From Dehalococcoidia bacterium (GTDB taxonomy: Bacteria > Chloroflexota > Dehalococcoidia > Tepidiformales > Tepidiformaceae): a stretch of DNA of 35,933 nt. Positions 29,636 through 35,933 of this stretch are shown in pieces. Both the position numbers and the translations under genes were made by a program. The notes under the pieces were generated by a model. It saw only the letters and a list, made by a program, of their open reading frames with translations. It did no database searches and was not told where the DNA came from. Location of the stretch: the NCBI GenBank assembly GCA_009839725.1, contig VXPF01000063.1:1-35933 (forward strand), read 5' to 3'. The stretch's first letter is position 1. Every line of letters starts with the position of its first letter.

Positions 29636-32600
29636 TCAGGCGCTCGTCGTGGTGTCGGGCTTTCTCGGCTGCACCCAGAACCGGCGGCGCTGGAACGGGT
29701 ACCCCGGCAGCGAGATGCGTCGCCGCTCCTCCCCCGCGTAGAGCCCCGCGAAGTCGACCGACTCCCCCGCTCCGTAGGCCTCTGCCGCCTCAGCGACCCC
29801 GCCTTCCCCTTCGATCTCCTCGCCAGCGTCGGCCTCGGGTCCCGAGCCAACGTCTCCGGCCGCCACCGCTTCCAGCCCCTCCCGAAGCGATGTGACATCC
29901 CGGAACGTGAGCCCCGCCCTCTGGTCGAAGTGCCGCCGGCCCACCCCGGCCGTGTACGCCATGTCGGCGAGGAGCGTATCGTCCGCCCCGAGCTCATCCC
30001 CACGCTCCTCAAGCCAGGCGAGGTACCGCCCCGCCAGCGCTTGCAGCGCCTCCACCGACCTCGCCGAGAGGGGCAGGAGCCTCTCCGTGCTTTCGTCGAT
30101 GGTGTCAGGCGTGGCCGTGGCGGTGTCGGGCTCGTCGTAGCCCTCCACGACGACATGTGCGTTCGCCCCCGAGATCGCGAACGTGTTGACCGCCGCAACC
30201 GGCGGTCGCTCGGCGTTCACGGGCCACGGCGTCGCCTCCGCGGTTACCTGCACGGGCGCCTTCTCCCACTCGATGTCGGGCGTCGGGGTTTCGAAGTGCA
30301 GGTGCCTGGGGATCACGCCCGCCTTCATGGCGAGCACGGTCTTGATGAGCCCGGCAACCGCCGACGCTGCCTCAAGGTGGCCGATGTTCGTCTTCACCGA
30401 CCCCAGGAGTAGCGGGCGCTCCGCATCCCGGCCCTGTCCGTACACCGATACCGCCGCGTTCATCTCGGCCACATCGCCGATGACCGAGGCCGAACCGTGC
30501 GCCTCCAGGTAGTCGATGTCCGCCCCCGCCAAACCTGCCCGCGAAAGCGCTTCCTCCATCACCCGCATCTGCGCCGGCCCGCTGGGCACGGTGAGGCCCA
30601 ACCCGGCCCCGTTCTGGTTGACCGCCGATCCCCTGACCACCCCCCAGATGCGGTCCCCGTCCGCCTCCGCCTCGCTCAGCCGCTTGAGCAACACGACGCC
30701 GCAGCCCTCGCCGCGGACGTACCCGTCGGCGGAGGCGTCGAAGGGAGCGCATCGCCCCTGCTTCGAGAGCATCGTCGACTCCTCCAGGAACTGGGCCGTC
30801 GCCGTCGCGAGCACGGCGTTCGCGCCGCCCGCGATCGCGAGGTCGATCTCGCCACGCTGGAGGGCCGTCACGGCCTGGTGGACCGCCACCAGCGAGGACG
30901 CGCAGGCCAGGTCCACGGGCACCGCTGGCCCCTCGAGCCCCAGGGTGAAGGCGACCCGCCCGACCGCCACGCCGGCGTTCGTCCCGTAGTAGCTGCCTTC
31001 TCGGCCGGCGGCCGCCGCAACGCGCCGGTACTCGCCGGGGCCCAGCCCCGCGTACACACCCGTACGGCTCCCGCTCAACCCCTCGGGGTCGATCCCCGCG
31101 TCCTCGATCGCCTGCCAGCTCGTCTCGAGCAGCAGCCGCTGCGTCGGGTCCATGCCCCGAGCGTCGATGGGCTGAATCCTGAAGAAGCTGGCGTCGAATT
31201 CGTCGATCCCCTCGAGATACGCCCCCCACCGGTCCCGGGCCCGCTCCGCCGCGGGATCGCCCGCGATCCCGGTCCACGAGCCCGAATCCTGCCGTCCGTC
31301 CGTCACCGCGTTGCCGCCCGAGGCCAGCAGCTCCCAGAAGGCGTCGAGGTTCTCCCCGCCGGGGAAGCGGCAGGCCATCCCCACGATCGCGATCCCTTCC
31401 CCCTCTAACGGAGCGGCCGCACGCCGCTGCCGTGGGCGCTCCCCTGGCGCCGCCGAGACTTCGCCGCCCTCGCCAAGCTCCCCGGCCAGGTGCTCCGCCA
31501 GGCTGGCGATGCTCGGGTAGTCGAACACGGCCGTGTTCGAGACCACGTAGTCGCCGGCGAACGCGCGATTCATCCGGTTCCGCAGCTCCACCGCCATCAG
31601 CGAGTCCATCCCCAGGTCGGAGAAGTCGATCGACGGCATTGGGGTGGTCGGCATCCGCATCACGGTCTGTATCTCCCCCTGCAGGAACCCCACCAGCGCC
31701 TCCTCCCGGTCCTCCCGCGAGGCGTACCGCAGACCGGCGAACAACTCCGCCGCCGAGTCCCCGTCAGCTCCCTCCTCGCCTTCCCCGGTGGCCAGCAGGT
31801 TCTCCAGCAGCGGCGACCGCTGCTCGACGTTCTCGGAGAACACCTGCCAGTCCAGCGAGGCCACCAGCCCCGTCGTCGCGTCCTGCCGCATGAGGCGCTC
31901 CAGCGCCTGCAGCCCCTGCTGGGCGTTGATCCACCCGGTGCCCGCTGCCTCGATCTGCCGCCCGATCCGCTGCCGCTGCTCCTCGGCCTCCCCGATCCCC
32001 TCCCATGCGCCCCAGGCGATCGACTGCCCCGGCAGGCCCAGCGCACGGCGGTGCCCCGCGAGCTGATCGAGGAAGGCGTTGGCGGCCGAGTGGTTCGCCT
32101 GCCCCGGATTGCCGAGCACCCCTGCCACACTTGAGAACAGCACGAACAGGTCCAGGTCGCGGTCGATCGTCGCGCGATGGAGGTGCCACCCGCCCAGCAC
32201 CTTCGGCCACAGCACTTCCTCGAAGCGCTCCCAGCTCTGGTTCGTGAGCGCCGCGTCCGAGAGCACGCCCACGCTGTGGATCACGCCCCCGAGCGGCGGG
32301 TACGCCTCGTCCATGCGCGCCAGCATCGCGTCGATGGCTTCGCTGTCGGTCACGTCCGCAAGCTCCACCTCCACCCGCACGCCTCGCGCCCGCAGCGCCG
32401 CGATCGCCTCTTCCGCTTCGGGGTCCGGATCGCGACGCCCGTTCAGGACGATCACGCCACCGCCCAGCTCTGCCAGCCACCCCGCCACCGCGCAGCCGAT
32501 GCCGCCGAGGCCGCCCGTCACGAGGTAGGTCCGGTCTTCCCGCAACTGCCCCGTCTCGATCGCCGAGTTCGTCAGCACGATCTTCCCGATGTGGCGCGCC

Positions 32601-35600
32601 GCCTGCATGTACTTGATCGCCGGCTCCGCCTCCGCCAGCGGCCACGTGATGTGGTTCAACGGCCCCAGTTCCCCAGCTTCGACTCCCTCCATCACCCGCC
32701 GCAGGGCCGCGCCCGGGACCTCCGGCTCGTCTTCCTTCACCACGTCCACCATGAGGATGAAGTACGTCACGTCCGGCCGCCGCGCAGCCATCTCCTCCTC
32801 CGTCAGGATGTCGACCCGCGCCATCTCCGCGAACCGCCCGCCCTCCTTCAGGCAGGAAAGGCTCGCATCGATGAACCCCGGCCCCGTGAGGCTGTTCAGC
32901 ACCACGTCCACGCCCTCGCCGCCCGTGGCCTCCAGGATCTCCTCCGCGAACGCCGTCTGGCGGCTATCGAAGACGTGCTCGACGCCGAGCGCCCGCACGG
33001 CCGCCTGCTTCGGCTCGCTCGCCGTCGCGAACACCTCGGCGCCTGCGGCCAGGGCCAGCTGCACCGCCGCCTGTCCCACACCGCCCGATGCCGCGTGAAT
33101 CAGCACGCGGTCGCCCGCTTTCAGCTCGACCGCGTCGAACGAGAGCGCCGCCGAGATGAACGCCGTCGGGATCGTCGCGAGCGCGGACAGGGGTACGCCT
33201 GCCGGCGCCCGCGTGATCAGCTCCTCGTGCATCACCGTCTCCGACCGGAACGTCGTCAGCGCCAGCCCCAGCACCCGGTCCCCAACCGCGACCGTCGTGA
33301 CGTCCTCCCCGACCTCGATCACGCGGCCGCAGAACTCCCCTCCCAGCTCGTCCTCGAAGACCCCGAGCGCCACGAACATGTCCCGGAAGTTGAGGCCCAC
33401 CGCCTCCACCGCCACGCGTACCTCGCGCGGTTCGAGGGGTTGTTCGGGCAGCGGCTCGAGCCGCAGCCGTTCGAGTGACCCGCCTGCATCCGGCTTCATC
33501 GCCCAGCCCGTCTCGTCCGGTAGTGGCAGCCGCCCGGGCGCGTCGGCGGCCCGCACGAGGCGCGCCGCCTGCCGCCGCCCCAGCCGGTAGGCGATGTGCG
33601 TCTCGTCGTCGGGATGGAGCAGCTCGTTCGCGATCTCCGCGACCGGCGTCTCCGCTCCCGGATCGAGGTCGATCATCCTCGGCTGCAGCTGGGGTGCCTC
33701 CCGCTCTACCACCTTGCCCATGCCCCACAAGAGTGCCCCTGTCAGCTCCCCGAGCCGCTCTCGCTCCAGCACCTGCCCGCCCCGCGTCAGGAACCACACG
33801 CCCTTCGCCGGTGCCGCATCCGCATCCGACAGCCCCTGCACGAGCGCGAGGGCGCTCGCCGTCGACCGCTTCGCATCCGCGGCAAGCTCACCGGTCGTGG
33901 ACTCCGCCCCGTGGCCATCCAGCGCCAGCAAGTGAACGACGCCGTTCAGCGGCGTGTCTTCGGGCAGCCCCTCGATGAGCGCCCGCCACGACTCCCGGCT
34001 CTCCGTGTCGACGGACGCCTTCACGTCGTCCCCGCCGTCCCTTGCAACGACCACGGTCTGGTTGTGCGCCGCCAGTTCCGCCGCCAGATCGGCCGCAACG
34101 CCGCTCTCGTCCGTTGCCAGGATCCAGGCGCCTGCCGGCTCGGTCACGTCCGCCGGACCCTGCGCCAGGATCACGCCGCGATCCGGGCGGTCCGTCGCGC
34201 CCGTGCCCAGCACCTCCGCCTCAACGAAGCCCGCGTCTCCCAGGGCCTGCTTCCAGACCTCCGGGCTCGCCAGTGCGTGCCGGGGCCGGTACTCGTCGGC
34301 GAACCGCCACCAGCCGTCCAGCTGTCCGAACGTCAGGTCCAGCCACCCCTGCCCGCGCAGGTTCTCCAGCGCCACCAGGTGCCCCGAGGGCGCGAGCACG
34401 TCCGCGCAGTGCGCCAGCGTTTCGTTCAGGTACCGGGTCGCGTGCAGCACGTTCGAGGCGATCACGAGGTCGTACCCGTGCGGGTCGAACCCTTGCTCGA
34501 TGGGGTCCTGCTCGATGTCGAGCACGCGGTAGTCGATCGAGGCCTCGCTCCCGCCGAACAGCCCTTCCGCCTCCGCGAAGAACCCCGCCGAGATGTCCGT
34601 GTAGGTGTAGTCGTAGCCGCCCTCCGGGAGCTCCGGCAGCACCACGGCGGTCGCCGAGCCCGTCCCCGCGCCCACCTCCAGCACCCGCAGCCGCCGCCCT
34701 GCCGGCAAGTCGCGCAGGAGTGTCGAGACCGCGTCCGCGAGCATCCGGTTCGCCGCCCGCGCCACCGGCGCGAGCTTGTACAGGTCGGCCGCGCTCGGCT
34801 CCCCGCTGCTGAACAGCAGGATCAGCGGGTCCTCCTCCCCCGTGAGCACGTCCCCGAGCGCCGCCCCGCTGCGGCGGAACAGCCCGATCTCGGTCGAACC
34901 GTGGTCGTACAGCCCCGCGATCTCATCCGCGAACGCCTGCGGGTCGGCGGGAAGCGCCTCCGGAAGCGGGTCTCCGGCGCCCACGTTCACGACGAACCCG
35001 TCGCCCGCCTCCTCCAGCACCCCCGCCGCCGTCAGCAACTCGCACATGCGGCGGAACACCCGCTGGTGGATGTCCAGCACGTTCAGCCGTTCCCGCAGCG
35101 CCTCCGGCTCGATCGTCTCCCCGGCCTTCCGCTGCCACCCCAGCCCCTCCAGCGCATTCAGCGCTGTCGACCACGCCATCCGCTCCAGGTCGTTCAGCAG
35201 GTCGCCGCGCGTCTCAACCCCGACGCCCTCGCCCCCGAGGTACTCGGAGAACGGAGCCGACTCCCCTGCGACAGCCGCGGGACCGGGCAGGAAGTCGGCG
35301 GGAGGCATGCCGGGCGGCAGGTACCGGTCCTGCCAGATGACCTCGTACAGCAGCTCCTGGACCGACTCCGTCCCCGAGAGCAGCGCCGCACGTGTGGCCC
35401 GCTTGGCGATGGAGCCGTCCAGCCCGCCGATCTCGATGCCCTCCGGCGTGTACAGCCGCAGGTCGCCGCTCAGCACCTCGCGGGGGCTTGTGGCGGCGTC
35501 GTCCCCATTCGCGCCGCCGCCCTCTCGCATGCGGGCATGGCAGATGACCCGCTCAGGCAGCGCCTGCGTCAACCAGAACCGCTCCCATGCGAACGGCAGG

Positions 35601-35933
35601 TAGGTGTCGCCCTCCTCCACGCCCGAGAGCGTTCGCGCCGCCCCCACCACCTGCAGGAGTCCGTCCAGCAGGATCGGGTGCGCCCCCACCCCGGCGCCGT
35701 CCACGCCCTCCGGCAGCGCGACCTCGCCTACGGCCTCCCCGTCCCCGCACCACAGCCGCTGTAGCGTGCGGAACTGCGGACCGAGCTGGATGCTCGCTTC
35801 GGCCCGCGCCCGGTAGAACGCCTGCGGGTCCTCCTCGTCGAGAGAAGCAGTCAACTCCTCCAGCTCGATCCGCTCGCCCGGCGGCGCCCCTCCGCCCGCC
35901 GACGCCTGCCCCTCCGCGTGCAGCGTCCACCCC
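29636..35933 (-). CDS. Type I polyketide synthase, 3' part: DH-MT-psiKR-ER-KR-ACP-KS
   Basis: The frame is open to the right edge, so the gene continues beyond it. Residue numbers count from a TTG at 35854. The 26 codons before it (WTLHAEGQ...) also belong to the DH. DH ~1-160 (HPILLDGLLQ, Asp64). C-methyltransferase ~250-550 (SAM motif VLEVGAGTGS, 391-400). Structural KR ~575-765. Enoyl reductase ~795-1097 (LNFRDMF, HAASGGVGQAA). Ketoreductase ~1108-1290 (TGGLGGIG; GQANHSAANAFLD has His where Tyr is usual). ACP ~1375-1460 (LGMDSLMAVEL, Ser1418). Ketosynthase ~1484-1905 (DLACASS, Cys1651; EAHGSAS, His1786; NIGHLEA, His1826). After the KS come the KS-AT linker (LLPLSARSVEALQALAGRYL..., 1926-2001) and directly the post-AT linker (VDFAGLYAGEERRRISLPGYPFQRRRFWV). 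The acyltransferase is missing, and there is no thioesterase. It builds a methylated, fully reduced chain segment. Confidence 0.92.
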   Translation of the reverse strand, partial: GWTLHAEGQASAGGGAPPGERIELEELTASLDEEDPQAFYRARAEASIQLGPQFRTLQRLWCGDGEAVGEVALPEGVDGAGVGAHPILLDGLLQVVGAARTLSGVEEGDTYLPFAWERFWLTQALPERVICHARMREGGGANGDDAATSPREVLSGDLRLYTPEGIEIGGLDGSIAKRATRAALLSGTESVQELLYEVIWQDRYLPPGMPPADFLPGPAAVAGESAPFSEYLGGEGVGVETRGDLLNDLERMAWSTALNALEGLGWQRKAGETIEPEALRERLNVLDIHQRVFRRMCELLTAAGVLEEAGDGFVVNVGAGDPLPEALPADPQAFADEIAGLYDHGSTEIGLFRRSGAALGDVLTGEEDPLILLFSSGEPSAADLYKLAPVARAANRMLADAVSTLLRDLPAGRRLRVLEVGAGTGSATAVVLPELPEGGYDYTYTDISAGFFAEAEGLFGGSEASIDYRVLDIEQDPIEQGFDPHGYDLVIASNVLHATRYLNETLAHCADVLAPSGHLVALENLRGQGWLDLTFGQLDGWWRFADEYRPRHALASPEVWKQALGDAGFVEAEVLGTGATDRPDRGVILAQGPADVTEPAGAWILATDESGVAADLAAELAAHNQTVVVARDGGDDVKASVDTESRESWRALIEGLPEDTPLNGVVHLLALDGHGAESTTGELAADAKRSTASALALVQGLSDADAAPAKGVWFLTRGGQVLERERLGELTGALLWGMGKVVEREAPQLQPRMIDLDPGAETPVAEIANELLHPDDETHIAYRLGRRQAARLVRAADAPGRLPLPDETGWAMKPDAGGSLERLRLEPLPEQPLEPREVRVAVEAVGLNFRDMFVALGVFEDELGGEFCGRVIEVGEDVTTVAVGDRVLGLALTTFRSETVMHEELITRAPAGVPLSALATIPTAFISAALSFDAVELKAGDRVLIHAASGGVGQAAVQLALAAGAEVFATASEPKQAAVRALGVEHVFDSRQTAFAEEILEATGGEGVDVVLNSLTGPGFIDASLSCLKEGGRFAEMARVDILTEEEMAARRPDVTYFILMVDVVKEDEPEVPGAALRRVMEGVEAGELGPLNHITWPLAEAEPAIKYMQAARHIGKIVLTNSAIETGQLREDRTYLVTGGLGGIGCAVAGWLAELGGGVIVLNGRRDPDPEAEEAIAALRARGVRVEVELADVTDSEAIDAMLARMDEAYPPLGGVIHSVGVLSDAALTNQSWERFEEVLWPKVLGGWHLHRATIDRDLDLFVLFSSVAGVLGNPGQANHSAANAFLDQLAGHRRALGLPGQSIAWGAWEGIGEAEEQRQRIGRQIEAAGTGWINAQQGLQALERLMRQDATTGLVASLDWQVFSENVEQRSPLLENLLATGEGEEGADGDSAAELFAGLRYASREDREEALVGFLQGEIQTVMRMPTTPMPSIDFSDLGMDSLMAVELRNRMNRAFAGDYVVSNTAVFDYPSIASLAEHLAGELGEGGEVSAAPGERPRQRRAAAPLEGEGIAIVGMACRFPGGENLDAFWELLASGGNAVTDGRQDSGSWTGIAGDPAAERARDRWGAYLEGIDEFDASFFRIQPIDARGMDPTQRLLLETSWQAIEDAGIDPEGLSGSRTGVYAGLGPGEYRRVAAAAGREGSYYGTNAGVAVGRVAFTLGLEGPAVPVDLACASSLVAVHQAVTALQRGEIDLAIAGGANAVLATATAQFLEESTMLSKQGRCAPFDASADGYVRGEGCGVVLLKRLSEAEADGDRIWGVVRGSAVNQNGAGLGLTVPSGPAQMRVMEEALSRAGLAGADIDYLEAHGSASVIGDVAEMNAAVSVYGQGRDAERPLLLGSVKTNIGHLEAASAVAGLIKTVLAMKAGVIPRHLHFETPTPDIEWEKAPVQVTAEATPWPVNAERPPVAAVNTFAISGANAHVVVEGYDEPDTATATPDTIDESTERLLPLSARSVEALQALAGRYLAWLEERGDELGADDTLLADMAYTAGVGRRHFDQRAGLTFRDVTSLREGLEAVAAGDVGSGPEADAGEEIEGEGGVAEAAEAYGAGESVDFAGLYAGEERRRISLPGYPFQRRRFWVQPRKPDTTTSA

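Noticed and set aside
29700-35900. Long open frames on the + strand antisense to the PKS (for example 33596-35764 and 32177-33478)
   Set aside because: They are Arg/Pro/Gln/His-rich, show no domains and mirror a PKS with clear motifs in every part; long antisense frames are expected at this GC content.

Overview
The window is GC-rich bacterial DNA, probably from an uncultured or draft-assembled Chloroflexota (Dehalococcoidia/Tepidiformia-like) genome. The clues are Ala/Pro/Thr/Glu-rich linkers behind lipoprotein signals, several resolvase-family recombinases with zinc ribbons, a sulfatase/formylglycine-enzyme cluster and several apparently leaderless genes. No rRNA, tRNA or universal marker gene is present, so the placement is an inference. 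The first ~120 bases are homopolymer-rich and look like a poor contig end. The last gene runs off the right edge.

Layout. (1) 300-1645: an intact short-chain dehydrogenase and, beside it, a decayed second copy that is fused to a scrap of serine-recombinase tail. (2) 2323-8745: accessory region with an XRE/ImmA-IrrE pair, four small DNA-binding genes in a tight row, small unknown genes, frameshifted debris, an orphan antidote-type HTH gene and a large serine recombinase. (3) 8644-16498: a second element flanked by an exact 22-bp direct repeat that I read as attL/attR. It starts with a recombinase lacking its N-terminal half, fused by deletion to a TraD/VirD4-like ATPase lacking its C-terminus. 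Its cargo is a coiled-coil HTH protein, an internally duplicated small protein, a DUF4062 gene whose end is replaced by the tail of a DUF499 ATPase (both antiviral-type families), and a small antitoxin-like gene. The two recombinase genes point at each other and meet at the 22-bp core, as expected if two elements stacked at one attachment site. (4) 16647-29424: chromosomal-looking genes. There is a lipoprotein, then an arylsulfatase, a formylglycine-generating enzyme, a family-5 ABC importer (binding protein plus two permeases, no ATPase) and a second sulfatase, which together look like uptake and desulfation of a sulfated compound. Then come a small membrane protein, a LuxR-HTH/transmembrane/duplicated-ectodomain protein and a LysM lipoprotein. 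The lipoprotein at 16647 and the ectodomain of the LuxR-type protein share one module I do not recognise. (5) 29636-35933: the 3' part of a type I polyketide synthase (DH-MT-psiKR-ER-KR-ACP-KS) that ends in a KS whose AT domain is missing although both AT-flanking linkers remain.

The most promising undescribed items are the KS that terminates the PKS with its AT cleanly absent, the membrane-anchored LuxR-type protein with its lipoprotein relative, and the stacked serine-recombinase elements carrying defence-gene remnants.
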